Shown here: positions 1-8,391 of the stretch, one piece after another
Layout of the letters: each line of letters opens with the position of its first letter
Position numbering within the stretch: position 1 is the first letter of the stretch
Source: an uncultured Opitutia bacterium
GTDB lineage: Bacteria > Verrucomicrobiota > Verrucomicrobiae > Opitutales > MB11C04
NCBI GenBank assembly: GCA_913048545.1
Contig: CAJWWH010000037.1
Coordinates: forward strand, 1-14,457
DNA length: 14,457 nt
Reading direction: 5' to 3'
The notes under the pieces: generated by a model
What the model saw: the letters and a program-made list of their open reading frames with translations, nothing else
Told to the model about the DNA's origin: nothing
Database searches by the model: none
Program-made: the position numbers and the translations under genes

Positions 1-124
1 TGGAATATTTATCCCTGAGCACTTCACACAAGCGCAATGTGAGCATTGTTTTACCAGAACCAACAGGTCCACCGATGCCGATCCGGACGGGACGGCTAAA
101 TTCATTATTATTTGTTTCTGTCAT
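1..124 (-). CDS. ureG: Urease accessory GTPase UreG, N-terminal fragment (runs off window)
   Basis: UreG is the cytoplasmic SIMIBI-class GTPase that, with UreF and UreD, delivers nickel to the urease apoenzyme. Only the first 41 codons are present. They encode a short polar leader followed by a beta strand and an intact Walker A P-loop, GPVGSGKT, at residues 19-26, which is the signature of UreG. The ATG at 122-124 overlaps the ureF stop codon by 4 nt (ATGA, 121-124), so translation is probably coupled to ureF. The gene is cut only by the window edge and there is no sign that it is broken. UreG is normally about 200 residues, so roughly four fifths lies outside, and ureD may lie beyond it. 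Confidence 0.95.
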   Translation of the reverse strand, partial: MTETNNNEFSRPVRIGIGGPVGSGKTMLTLRLCEVLRDKYS

Positions 125-828
125 GATATAAATAGTCTGGAAAATGCCAGTTCGTGTCGTGCGGATGCAATGTCTAACAATGGATTAAAAAATCCAGCGC
201 TCCGCCTCTGGACATCGAGGGATTTGGAAAGTAAATTTTGAACTCTTTCTCGATCGATACAGCGGTGAATTATTTTTTGACAGGCAAGCTCACCCATCCT
301 GAGTAATTTAATGGATGCTGAACAAAAGTTTGAAACTGCTTGGTATATCCATGCAATCATAGATGAAATCAAGGGAGCTTTTTGTGCATTTCGAAGAAGA
401 GCCGTTGCAGTAATTTGTTGGCATTGATCTCTTCCTTCCTGCAATGATTGATTAAACTTTTCAGAGACTGGGCACTCGTAGATCTCGAGTATCATTCTCA
501 GTAATTGTGCTCCCTGTGATTTCCCCGCATCGCGAATTTCACGCGTCAACTTCCAAGCTGAAATTTCTTCATTAAGGCTTACCAATTCATTCAAATCATT
601 TTTCTCAACCGCTTCCACGCAATATCTCAGGTAGGGTAATTCCAGATTTTCTAAACTGGGTAAGATTTGTTGCATGAGAAATTCTTCCAAGTCCTTCGCG
701 GAAGAGACTTGATTAAGTGCCACCATTTCCTCCAATCCATAAGAATGAGCATATCCTCCACTAGGAAAGAGGGTATCAGTGGTTTGGATCAAACCACCCA
801 GCCAATCAAAATTCTTACTTTCAGACAT
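121..828 (-). CDS. ureF: Urease accessory protein UreF
   Basis: UreF is an all-helical cytoplasmic protein that bridges UreD and UreG in the nickel-insertion complex. The 235-residue product has the family landmark [13 protein letters not shown] at residues 21-33 and ends in the typical SRLF-type C-terminus (FSRLFIS). The open frame extends upstream to 945, but residues before the ATG at 826-828 overlap ureE and do not look like UreF, so the internal ATG is chosen. It leaves a 55-nt gap after ureE, the largest spacing within the urtB-ureG block. No clear Shine-Dalgarno precedes this ATG, so a slightly earlier non-ATG start within the gap cannot be excluded. The stop overlaps the ureG start by 4 nt. 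Confidence 0.92.
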   Translation of the reverse strand: MSESKNFDWLGGLIQTTDTLFPSGGYAHSYGLEEMVALNQVSSAKDLEEFLMQQILPSLENLELPYLRYCVEAVEKNDLNELVSLNEEISAWKLTREIRDAGKSQGAQLLRMILEIYECPVSEKFNQSLQEGRDQCQQITATALLRNAQKAPLISSMIAWIYQAVSNFCSASIKLLRMGELACQKIIHRCIDRERVQNLLSKSLDVQRRSAGFFNPLLDIASARHELAFSRLFIS

Positions 829-883
829 CGATGCGTTCGTCAGGTTATCGGTTTTTATTTTATTGATAATGGTAATTAAAACT

Positions 884-1357
884 CTACCACCTGTTAAAAT
901 ACTGCAGTAACTTACCACCTCCATGATGATGACCCGTCGCGGCAAGCACAGGTTGAAATACTTCCATACCTTCTTCGAAGGGAATTTGATTACGCTCCAG
1001 CATTAGCCGAACTGCAAGATCGCCTTCAACCAATAAATAAGATTCTAAAAATTGAGCAGGGAAATGAAGATTGCCCACCTGCCAGGCTCGATGCGCAGCT
1101 TCCTGTTGATCAGGATAGGGAACCCGGAAGACCACTTCCGGTTTTTGATCAATTACATAGTTCTTATCTTCTTCTGCATGGAAACAAATTCCGTGTCTAA
1201 GTGGTGAAATTAAATCAAAGCCAAAGTCAGCCCCGTCCTGGGCCTGACCACGCCATCTGCGCTTAGCAAGAACCCGCCTCTCAACGGTTAAAGAAATTGG
1301 GTTTTTGAATACTTCAGGATTTATCGGATTAAATTCTTTAATTATTTTCACCGTCAA
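884..1357 (-). CDS. ureE: Urease accessory protein UreE (nickel metallochaperone)
   Basis: UreE is a dimeric nickel carrier that supplies UreG during urease maturation. The 157-residue protein has the family layout of an N-terminal peptide-binding domain and a C-terminal metal-binding domain. The conserved motif GNLHFPAQ at residues 96-103 includes His98, equivalent to the dimer-interface nickel ligand. The C-terminus carries a short HHH cluster (143-145) followed by GGG, much smaller than the long His tails of some enterobacterial UreE proteins, so it may bind little extra nickel. The best start is TTG at 1355-1357, which overlaps the ureC stop as TTGA (1354-1357) and implies coupling. A GTG two codons later is the alternative. 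Confidence 0.93.
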   Translation of the reverse strand: MTVKIIKEFNPINPEVFKNPISLTVERRVLAKRRWRGQAQDGADFGFDLISPLRHGICFHAEEDKNYVIDQKPEVVFRVPYPDQQEAAHRAWQVGNLHFPAQFLESYLLVEGDLAVRLMLERNQIPFEEGMEVFQPVLAATGHHHGGGKLLQYFNRW

Positions 1358-3087
1358 AAAAGAAAATACCGTTGGGCTAATGGAACGACTTTTGCCGGTT
1401 CACAGTACAATTCCTCCCCATCCGCTTTGACCACATAGGTTTCCGGATCCACTTCGATCTTGGGTAGAGAATCATTTAGAATAAGATCTTTTTTTCCAAT
1501 CTCTCGAGTATTACGAACAGGAACGAATTTCTTTTGCAGACCCAGATCCTTTAAAGATTCGTTTTCCATTGCTGCCTCGCTTACAAAGGTAATCGATGTC
1601 GAAGTTTTGGCTTTACCAAACGAGCCAAACTGTGGACGGTAATGCATGGGTTGAGGTGTGGGGATCGACGCGTTGGGATCCCCCATATTAGCAAAGGCAA
1701 TAAAACCTCCCTTCAATACGAGCTCTGGTTTTACACCAAAAAATGCCGGTTTAAAAAGAACCAAATCGGCAAGTTTGCCCACCGCAATTGAACCAATCTC
1801 CTCAGACATACCGTGAACAATTGCCGGATTAATTGTGTATTTTGAAAGGTAGCGCAACACCCGGAAGTTATCGGCATCCGGATGGGTGGAAGATTCAAGC
1901 TTTCCAAATTGCCGTTTCATTTTATCCGCGGTCTGCCAGGTCCTGCACAAGACCTCTCCCACTCTCCCCATTGCCTGACTGTCACTTGCCATCACCGAAA
2001 ATGCTCCGCGGTCATGAAGGATGTCCTCCGCGGCAATAGTGGAAGGTCTGATTCTCGATTCAGCAAATGAAACATCCTCCGGAATTTTCGAGTCCAGATG
2101 GTGACAAACCATCAACATATCCAGATGTTCATCAATGGTATTCACTGTGAATGGACGGGTTGGATTGGTGGAGGAAGGTAAGACATTCGGCTCTCCGCAC
2201 ACTTTGATAATATCCGGAGCATGGCCGCCACCCGCCCCTTCGGTATGAAAAGTATGAATGGCCCGACCTTTGAACGCGGCCACCGAATCCTCGACGAAGC
2301 CCGCTTCATTCAAAGTATCGGTGTGAATGGCAACCTGCACATCCATCTCGTCCGCAACCCCGAGACAAACATCAATCGTCGAGGGTGTGGTCCCCCAGTC
2401 CTCATGAAGTTTCAACCCAATCGCACCGGCACGCACCTGTTCGCGTAATGCTTCAGGGTTTGATGAATTACCCTTTCCTAAAAATCCCAGATTCATGGGA
2501 AATTCATCGGCTGCCTGCAACATTTTACCAATATTCCATGCACCGGGCGTGCAGGTGGTTGCATTGGTTCCGGTTGCCGGCCCGGTCCCACCACCCGTCA
2601 TGGTGGTGACCCCGCTTGCGAGTGCTTCTTCAATCTGTTGGGGACAAATAAAATGAATATGCGAATCATACCCTCCGGCACTTAAAATCATTCCCTCTCC
2701 CGCAATCACTTCGGTACCGGCACCCACAACCATGTGGGGATCGATTCCATCTTGAATCAAAGGATTCCCACCATGCCCGACACCGGCTATTCTCCCCTCT
2801 TTTATTCCTACATCCGCTTTGATTACACCCAGGAATGGATCAAGAATCGTGGCGTTTGTAATGATCAGATCCAGGCATTCCCGATCGAGTGCCCGGGGAG
2901 ACTGCCCCATTCCATCACGGATTACTTTGCCTCCTCCAAATTTTATTTCATTTCCATACCCGCCATTCTCCGCAATTAAATCCTTTTCCACCTGAATAAA
3001 AAGCTCGGTATCCCCAAGGCGAACCTGATCACCAACCGTGGGACCATACATTTCTGCATACTGTCTTCTACTTAATGATAAACTCAT
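1354..3087 (-). CDS. ureC: Urease alpha (catalytic) subunit UreC
   Basis: UreC is the catalytic subunit of the dinickel urease that hydrolyses urea to ammonia and carbamate in the cytoplasm. At 577 residues it has normal full length. All active-site residues are visible at a constant +9 offset from Klebsiella numbering: His143 and His145 (SHIHF), the carbamylated Lys226 and His228 (GLKLHED), His255 (AIHTD), His281 (FHTEG), the mobile-flap Cys328/His329 (MVCHHLD) and Asp369 (ASDSQ). The N-terminal [13 protein letters not shown] motif is also intact. Nothing suggests loss of activity. The ATG at 3085-3087 overlaps the ureB stop by 4 nt, and the stop overlaps the ureE start. Confidence 0.99.
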   Translation of the reverse strand: MSLSLSRRQYAEMYGPTVGDQVRLGDTELFIQVEKDLIAENGGYGNEIKFGGGKVIRDGMGQSPRALDRECLDLIITNATILDPFLGVIKADVGIKEGRIAGVGHGGNPLIQDGIDPHMVVGAGTEVIAGEGMILSAGGYDSHIHFICPQQIEEALASGVTTMTGGGTGPATGTNATTCTPGAWNIGKMLQAADEFPMNLGFLGKGNSSNPEALREQVRAGAIGLKLHEDWGTTPSTIDVCLGVADEMDVQVAIHTDTLNEAGFVEDSVAAFKGRAIHTFHTEGAGGGHAPDIIKVCGEPNVLPSSTNPTRPFTVNTIDEHLDMLMVCHHLDSKIPEDVSFAESRIRPSTIAAEDILHDRGAFSVMASDSQAMGRVGEVLCRTWQTADKMKRQFGKLESSTHPDADNFRVLRYLSKYTINPAIVHGMSEEIGSIAVGKLADLVLFKPAFFGVKPELVLKGGFIAFANMGDPNASIPTPQPMHYRPQFGSFGKAKTSTSITFVSEAAMENESLKDLGLQKKFVPVRNTREIGKKDLILNDSLPKIEVDPETYVVKADGEELYCEPAKVVPLAQRYFLF

Positions 3088-3401
3088 TGGTCGATTACTC
3101 CATTGGTTAAATTATTCAGACCGTAGACTTCCCGGGAACCGGCCAAGGCCACTAATTCCACCTCCCGCGAATCTCCCGGTTCAAACCGGGCGGCGGTCCC
3201 GGCGGGTACATTCAATCTGAATCCACGGGCTTTTTCGCGATCAAACTCCAACGCCCGATTGACTTCAAAAAAATGAATGTGGCTCCCCACTTGAATCGGA
3301 CGATCTCCGCAATTACTTACTTTTATGGTGATCGTCTCAAGGTTTTCATTGGCAATAATGTCGCCCTGATCCTTGCAAGTTATGATTTCTCCTGGTTTCA
3401 T
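3084..3401 (-). CDS. ureB: Urease beta subunit UreB
   Basis: This is the small structural beta subunit of urease, which packs against UreC and helps hold the trimer together. The 105-residue protein is of normal length for a separate beta subunit and carries the conserved [10 protein letters not shown] (39-48) and [15 protein letters not shown] (62-76) segments. The gene is separate from ureA, as in most bacteria and unlike the fused Helicobacter form. Its ATG overlaps the ureA stop (ATGA, 3398-3401), and its own stop overlaps the ureC start (3084-3087), so the three structural subunits are tightly coupled, as expected for a stoichiometric complex. Confidence 0.98.
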   Translation of the reverse strand: MKPGEIITCKDQGDIIANENLETITIKVSNCGDRPIQVGSHIHFFEVNRALEFDREKARGFRLNVPAGTAARFEPGDSREVELVALAGSREVYGLNNLTNGVIDQ

Positions 3402-3700
3402 CTTATCGGATTATGTACGGTTACCAGTTTTGTGCCGTCTGGAAAAGTTGCTTCCACTTGGATTTCATGAATCATTTCAGGAATACCTTCCATCACTTCA
3501 CTCTTCTGTAAAATAGTTGAGCCAAAACTCATCAAATCGGAAACCGAGCGACCATCCCGGGCACCCTCCATGACCTCGTATGTAATCATGGCAATTGATT
3601 CAGGATAATTGAGCAGGACTCCCCGGTTCTTTCTGCGCCTGGCTAAATCGGCCGCGACCACAATCATTAACTTATCTTTCTCTCTGGGTGTAAGGTGCAT
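3398..3700 (-). CDS. ureA: Urease gamma subunit UreA
   Basis: This is the smallest structural subunit of urease (100 residues, the standard length). Family motifs are LTPREKDKL near the N-terminus, LNYPE at 30-34, EGARDGRSV at 45-53 and the C-terminal VHNPIR. The ATG at 3698-3700 is preceded by an AAAGAG Shine-Dalgarno-like sequence a few bases upstream. It begins 6 nt after the urtE stop, so transport and enzyme genes share one transcript with no room for a promoter or terminator between them. The stop overlaps the ureB start by 4 nt. Confidence 0.98.
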   Translation of the reverse strand: MHLTPREKDKLMIVVAADLARRRKNRGVLLNYPESIAMITYEVMEGARDGRSVSDLMSFGSTILQKSEVMEGIPEMIHEIQVEATFPDGTKLVTVHNPIR

Positions 3701-3706
3701 AACTCT

Positions 3707-4411
3707 TTATACGCTTAGGTGTTTCTTAACCATGGAATCATCCAATTCAGAAGTCTGTCCCTGAGCCACAAAACGCCCACGGTTCATCACTTGAAATGAA
3801 TGGGCGAACTTACGGACAAAATCAACATACTGCTCGACCAAAAGTATGGTTATCCCCTCCTCCTCCACCAGTTTACGGATGATTTCCCCAATCTGCGTAA
3901 TCACATTGGGCTGAATTCCCTCAGTCGGTTCATCGAGGACGAGAAGTTTGGGTTGTGTGACCAAAGCCCTTGCAATTGCAAGTTGCTGCTGTTGCCCGCC
4001 GGAAAGGTCTCCCCCTTTGCGGTTTCTCATTTGGTCCAATACGGGAAAAGTTTTGAAAACACTTCCTGGAATTCGCCTTTCACCGGTATGAACCGCCTCC
4101 AAGGCAACGGAAAGATTTTCCTCCACCGTGAGCAGCGGAAAAATCTGCCTCCCCTGAGGGACATAACCGATTCCAAGAGCTGCCCGTTCGTGGGCCTCGG
4201 CCGAAGTCACATCTTTCCCGTTCATAAAGATCTGGCCTGCGGATGGTTTTTCCAATCCGACAATATTTCGTAAGAAGGTTGTCTTTCCGACTCCGTTTCT
4301 GCCCATCACACAGGAAATGGTAGCCGTGTTTATCTCAAGATCCAGTCCGCGCAGGACAGTAACTTCCCCATAAGCGAACTCCATGTCGGAAACTTTTAAA
4401 AAGGGGGTCAT
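3707..4411 (-). CDS. urtE: Urea ABC transporter ATP-binding protein UrtE
   Basis: This is one of the two cytoplasmic ATPases of the urea ABC importer, in the branched-chain amino acid (LivF-like) family. The 234-residue protein has Walker A GRNGVGKT (37-44), a Q-loop glutamine in YVPQGRQIFP (Gln86), the ABC signature LSGGQ (136-140) and Walker B LLVLDE (156-161). The REIFP/RQIFP-type Q-loop region and its place directly after urtD identify it as UrtE rather than a Liv protein. The ATG overlaps the urtD stop (ATGA, 4408-4411) and is preceded by AGGAAG. It is followed 6 nt later by ureA. Confidence 0.95.
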   Translation of the reverse strand: MTPFLKVSDMEFAYGEVTVLRGLDLEINTATISCVMGRNGVGKTTFLRNIVGLEKPSAGQIFMNGKDVTSAEAHERAALGIGYVPQGRQIFPLLTVEENLSVALEAVHTGERRIPGSVFKTFPVLDQMRNRKGGDLSGGQQQQLAIARALVTQPKLLVLDEPTEGIQPNVITQIGEIIRKLVEEEGITILLVEQYVDFVRKFAHSFQVMNRGRFVAQGQTSELDDSMVKKHLSV

Positions 4412-5259
4412 CTTCCTAAATAAGCCTCCATCACTTCCTCATTACTCTCCATTTCATCCAAGTCTCCTTCGGCGAGGACTTTTCCCTCATTCAAAACCGT
4501 CACTTTCTGCCCCAATCGACGCACAAAATCCATATCATGCTCGATTACCACAAGGGTATGATCCTGTGCAAGCTCGAGAAGTAAATCGGCGGTCTGTTCC
4601 GTTTCAATATCCGTTAGGCCCGCTGCCGGTTCGTCGACCAGAAGAAGTTTAGGCTTGGAAATGATCAGGGCACTGATCGCGAGCCATTGCCTCTGCCCAT
4701 GACTGAGTGACTTGGCGGGTTGATCTCTCAATTCGGCGAGATTCACTTTTTCAAGAATTTCCTCAATTTTTTGCTTTTCCCCCTCCGTTTCATTCCAAAA
4801 TAAATTACTTTGCCAGTTCTGATTCCCCGGCAGGGCAAGGAGAAGGTTTTCGTAAGTCGTCAAACTATCAAAAACAGTTGGGGTTTGAAATTTTCGCCCA
4901 ATCCCCATCAAAGCAATATCCGACTCCTGTAACTGAGTAATATTTCGACCGTCATAATAGACACTGCCAGTGGAAGGCGTAGTTTTTCCGCTTACCAGAT
5001 CGCAAAAAGTCGTCTTCCCCGCCCCGTTTGGGCCAATTATCACCCTCAATTCCCCATGCCTGATACCAAAGTAGGGAATATCCACTGCCTTGAAACCGTC
5101 AAAGGAGACCGACAGGTTCTCGACGAATAACAGAAATTCAGAAGACCAGATTTCTTTTTTTATCTTACTTGGAATGAAATCCCTGTAGGCGAGAAGAGAA
5201 GGATTGACTGGTTCCTCTTTTATCAATTCATCGGTATTTTCTTCTGTCATCTCCGTCAT
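4408..5259 (-). CDS. urtD: Urea ABC transporter ATP-binding protein UrtD
   Basis: This is the second ATPase of the urea importer (LivG-like). The 283-residue protein contains Walker A GPNGAGKT (76-83), the signature LSHGQ (185-189), Walker B LLLVDE (205-210) and the H-loop histidine at 241 (VIEHDMDFV). LSHGQ in place of LSGGQ is characteristic of UrtD. The first ~40 residues are an acidic, poorly conserved leader (many E and D) ahead of the ATPase fold, and are longer than in many homologues. The ATG overlaps the urtC stop by 4 nt (5256-5259) and has a GGAG Shine-Dalgarno. An in-frame ATG at codon 4 is an alternative start. Confidence 0.95.
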   Translation of the reverse strand: MTEMTEENTDELIKEEPVNPSLLAYRDFIPSKIKKEIWSSEFLLFVENLSVSFDGFKAVDIPYFGIRHGELRVIIGPNGAGKTTFCDLVSGKTTPSTGSVYYDGRNITQLQESDIALMGIGRKFQTPTVFDSLTTYENLLLALPGNQNWQSNLFWNETEGEKQKIEEILEKVNLAELRDQPAKSLSHGQRQWLAISALIISKPKLLLVDEPAAGLTDIETEQTADLLLELAQDHTLVVIEHDMDFVRRLGQKVTVLNEGKVLAEGDLDEMESNEEVMEAYLGR

Positions 5260-6554
5260 CTTTTCTCCGATCCCTCTTTTTCCCCATGAGTGGACGCTGT
5301 TTTTAGCTTCGACTTGTCAAACAATTCAATCAGTCCATTGGGGAGATACAAAACTACGAGAATGAAAGCGATCCCCAGAAAAATGGGCCAGTAATCCGGA
5401 CTCCAGGAAATAAATCCATAATCATGCTCAGAAGTCAGATAATTATAAAGGAGATTAACTGTCAGAGCACCAAGTATGGCCCCACGCAAGGTCCCCCTTC
5501 CCCCTACTGCCACCCAGACCACCACAAGAACCGACCGGACCGCTTCCATGTTGGAAGGTGTGACGATTTTCATCTGCGGAATATAAAGCATACCGGCCAG
5601 TCCCGCCAATGAGGCCGCAATGCAAAAGGCAAATATTTTGTAGTGATAAGGTTTATAACCAAAAAAGTTAAGGGTTGTCTCATCATCGCGGATCGCAAGG
5701 AGCACTCGGCCAAGTCTTGAATTCACAATCCATTTACAAAGAAAAAAGGAGCCAAAAAGTGAAATCAGGGTAAGAAAATAAAGCGACAGCTGAACATTGG
5801 GCTCCGAAAGGGAGAAGCCGACATCCGCCATTGAATAATCAAGCTGGTCGAGTTTCCCGTCTCCATTCAGATCCTGCTCCGGATCACTGTTGTGGGAGGC
5901 AATCCAAAGGTCCTTGGCGTTCTCCGGGTGAAAAGTGGTTACCGACTCCACCGGGGCAATCACATCGAAACGGGTCAGTCCGTTGGTTCCGCAAAGCTTC
6001 ATATCGTTACGGCAAAAAACCAGCCACCCTGCCACTGCAATGGCCTGGGAGAGAATAGCAAAATAAACCCCACGGACACGGCTGCGAAAGACAAAATATC
6101 CCAAAAGAAACGATACTACTGCCGGTATCAGTAAGCCTAAAGCAATGGTTAGGGGTAGATTCCAAAAAGGTTTCCAAAACCACGGGACCAAGGCGTCCTG
6201 AGAGGATTCTCCAACCTCGTAGGGATAAACCACGAATAAACAGGCCGGGAGTTTCCATCCATTCGCATCCACAATTCCTTCCGGTCCACCATGATGAGCC
6301 AAATGCATGCCCATCGCGTACGCTCCGAGGCAAAAGAAAGTGAATTGGCAAAGACTCAAAATACCCACATATCCCCACAACAAATCCAGTCCGAGGGCAA
6401 GAATCGCAAAAGTCATATATCGGCCAATCATGTTGATCTGACCGATGGTCAGAATATCAACAGAATACAATACCGGGAGCAGGATAAATCCGATGAATGC
6501 CAGAACCAGGAATGATTGCCTGGACTCAATAAATTTGTTTTGAGATGAAATCAT
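5256..6554 (-). CDS. urtC: Urea ABC transporter permease UrtC, with EF-hand-like insertion
   Basis: This is the LivM-type inner-membrane permease of the urea importer. The 432-residue protein has about ten hydrophobic segments, the GLDLLWGYVGILSL motif near residues 55-68, and the cytoplasmic ATPase-contact region SRLGRVLLAIRDDE (279-292). It is longer than typical UrtC (about 360-390 residues). Much of the excess lies at residues 203-250, in the loop after CGTNGLTRF, which is periplasmic in this family. That insert contains D228-x-N-x-D-G-K-L-D-x-x-D239, a perfect 12-residue EF-hand/dockerin-type calcium loop. A second hydrophilic stretch is at about 88-125. The ATG overlaps the urtB stop (6551-6554) and the stop overlaps the urtD start. 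Confidence 0.95.
   Translation of the reverse strand: MISSQNKFIESRQSFLVLAFIGFILLPVLYSVDILTIGQINMIGRYMTFAILALGLDLLWGYVGILSLCQFTFFCLGAYAMGMHLAHHGGPEGIVDANGWKLPACLFVVYPYEVGESSQDALVPWFWKPFWNLPLTIALGLLIPAVVSFLLGYFVFRSRVRGVYFAILSQAIAVAGWLVFCRNDMKLCGTNGLTRFDVIAPVESVTTFHPENAKDLWIASHNSDPEQDLNGDGKLDQLDYSMADVGFSLSEPNVQLSLYFLTLISLFGSFFLCKWIVNSRLGRVLLAIRDDETTLNFFGYKPYHYKIFAFCIAASLAGLAGMLYIPQMKIVTPSNMEAVRSVLVVVWVAVGGRGTLRGAILGALTVNLLYNYLTSEHDYGFISWSPDYWPIFLGIAFILVVLYLPNGLIELFDKSKLKTASTHGEKEGSEKR
5835..5873 (-). other. EF-hand/dockerin-like Ca2+-binding loop within UrtC
   Basis: Codons 228-240 of urtC read D-L-N-G-D-G-K-L-D-Q-L-D-Y. Acidic or amide residues fall at loop positions 1, 3, 5, 9 and 12 and glycine at position 6, exactly as in canonical calcium loops. 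The flanking residues (DPEQ before, SMAD after) resemble dockerin repeats. The site lies in a loop predicted to face the periplasm, where calcium is available. Calcium binding is inferred from the motif only. Confidence 0.6.
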
Positions 6555-8329
6555 TTTTTATCCGCAAGTCGCCCTTTCGGAGCGAACAGGCCTGAAGGGC
6601 GGTATTGAATAAACGCCACAATGAAAACAAGCAGCAGAACCTTTCCCCAGACCGGCCCGATGACAAAGGTGCCAAACTCCATCGGTTCAATCGCCTTGGA
6701 AAGAACCCCAATCCCAAGTCCGGAAAAGAGCACACCCGCCAATTCGCCCACTCCGCCCGTAACCACAACCAAAAAGGAATCGACAATGAAATTAGTTTGT
6801 CCCATGTCCGGTGTGACGCCTCCAATAATTGTCCAGCCATATCCGGCCACCCCGGCGATACCGGAACCAAGGGCAAAAGTGAAACGATCGACATTTCTTG
6901 TCCGCACTCCCAGACTTCTTGCCATGTCTCGGTTCTGCATGGTTGCCCGGATGAGCATTCCCTGCCTCGTCCGGCGAAGAATGAAATAGACAAAACTGAC
7001 ACAAGCCACACACAAGCCGATTAAATAAAGCCGTGCATACGGCAGGATGATGTCCTGAGCAACTTCATAGCCTCCACGGGCCCAGGTGGGTGAATTTACC
7101 CCAATATTGTCGCCATAGCGTATTCGGATAAGTTGGATCAACAGAAGCCCCACCCCCCATGTAGCAAGCAACGACTCGAGCGGACGGTTATAAAGATGGC
7201 GCACCACCAGGGCCTCCATAATTAATCCGACCAAAGCGGATACGAGAAAAGCCATAGGCAGGGCAGCAAAGTAGTAGGAATCCACCGGATTCTCGGGTGT
7301 GTGCCCAAAATGCATCTGCACTTCATAAGTGACATAGGCCCCGATCATCATCAATTCCCCGTGAGCCATATTGATCACTCCCATCAGACCAAAAGTGATT
7401 GCTAAGCCCAATGCGATTAATATGAGCACCGTACCGTAGGAGATCCCTCGAAATAAATTGCCGGCAAGTTCGACAGTATCCTTATGCCCATTCAAAGATC
7501 TTTCGATTTTAGAAATTTCCTTGGTAATGGATTCCTTTTTCCCATAGCTAATCTTTTTATCTTCAAATTGTTTCGCAATCACATTGCTGAAATCAGCAAT
7601 TCGGGCGTAGGCCCGTAAGCTCTTCAACTCTCCTAAACTCGAAAGGGCATCCAAGCGGTCATCAAAACTGTCTTTGCCCTCAACTTTTCCTGCAAATTGA
7701 ATCAGCCCGATACTTTCACGGGCCAACCATTTGATTTTCTCGTCCCCTCCCTCCTGCTCACTAATTTCCTTAAGAAAGGGAATCGCTTCTGGAAGGAAAG
7801 GTGGATCCCCGCATTTCTTCACTCCCGAACTCCTCGTTTCAAGGTCAGGAGAAAAAAGACGGAGTAAAAATTTGGAGGAATTTACAAGGTTTCTGAGAGA
7901 GCGTCCCGGGCTAATATCTTCCAGATCAAAAAGATCAGGCTTTGCTTGTTTTCCACCCACTAAAAAAGCTTTTCCAGTTATCGGTTCGAATAAAGGGGCG
8001 AACTCATTAAAGTCATCGTCCATTTCAGTTTCCTCATTCACCACAATTCTGACTTCTCCGGATTCGTCAGGCCAGTTGTAGACACTACCCTGACGATATA
8101 ATTCAAAAAACCTTTCCAACCGAGCGTCCCCGGATTTAGCCAATGAAGTAATTGTATTCGCTCTTACATCATCATCATCAACCGCAAGGGTTTTTAAAAG
8201 AGCACTCAAATCAGAGTCCCCTATTTTTGGATCACTGGCCTCGACAGACGGATCAACAGAGAGAAACAAGATGAGGAACAAAAATGTAAAAACTGAATGA
8301 AATTGATTCAAAATAAGATTTAAAAACAA
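6551..8329 (-). CDS. urtB: Urea ABC transporter permease UrtB
   Basis: This is the LivH-type inner-membrane permease of the urea importer. The 592-residue protein has a signal-peptide-like hydrophobic stretch (about 13-25), then a ~260-residue soluble, presumably periplasmic domain rich in helices, then a membrane domain from about residue 293 with the hallmark GVINMAHGELMMIGAY (317-332). The long N-terminal domain is typical of UrtB and separates it from LivH. The start is uncertain: there is no suitable ATG. The candidates are TTG at 8327-8329, only 6 nt after the terminator hairpin, and TTG at 8309-8311, which still keeps the signal peptide. Neither has a Shine-Dalgarno sequence. The stop overlaps the urtC ATG by 4 nt. 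Confidence 0.93.
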   Translation of the reverse strand: MFLNLILNQFHSVFTFLFLILFLSVDPSVEASDPKIGDSDLSALLKTLAVDDDDVRANTITSLAKSGDARLERFFELYRQGSVYNWPDESGEVRIVVNEETEMDDDFNEFAPLFEPITGKAFLVGGKQAKPDLFDLEDISPGRSLRNLVNSSKFLLRLFSPDLETRSSGVKKCGDPPFLPEAIPFLKEISEQEGGDEKIKWLARESIGLIQFAGKVEGKDSFDDRLDALSSLGELKSLRAYARIADFSNVIAKQFEDKKISYGKKESITKEISKIERSLNGHKDTVELAGNLFRGISYGTVLILIALGLAITFGLMGVINMAHGELMMIGAYVTYEVQMHFGHTPENPVDSYYFAALPMAFLVSALVGLIMEALVVRHLYNRPLESLLATWGVGLLLIQLIRIRYGDNIGVNSPTWARGGYEVAQDIILPYARLYLIGLCVACVSFVYFILRRTRQGMLIRATMQNRDMARSLGVRTRNVDRFTFALGSGIAGVAGYGWTIIGGVTPDMGQTNFIVDSFLVVVTGGVGELAGVLFSGLGIGVLSKAIEPMEFGTFVIGPVWGKVLLLVFIVAFIQYRPSGLFAPKGRLADKK

Positions 8330-8363
8330 AATAAAGCGGGCTCGGATCTCTCTCCGAGCCCGC
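8317..8363 (-). terminator. Intrinsic terminator/attenuator between urtA and urtB
   Basis: Arms GCGGGCTCGGA (8336-8346) and TCCGAGCCCGC (8353-8363) form a perfect 11-bp, GC-rich stem with a 6-nt loop. Read on the minus strand, the stem is followed directly by TTTATTTTGTTTTT, a classical U-tract. It lies 29 nt after the urtA stop and ends 6 nt before the first possible urtB start. It points in the operon's direction, so it should stop a share of transcripts after urtA and protect the urtA message 3' end. Confidence 0.88.
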
Positions 8364-8391
8364 CAGGATTAAAGTTTAAAATAAAACAGGA

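Noticed and set aside
829..945. Upstream extension of the ureF frame (39 extra codons)
   Set aside because: It overlaps the 3' end of ureE in another frame and has no UreF-like residues; the ATG at 826-828 starts the recognisable protein.
6526..7011. 161-codon minus-strand frame overlapping urtB
   Set aside because: It is in another frame within the conserved UrtB membrane domain and has an unlikely composition rich in Trp, Cys and Ser.
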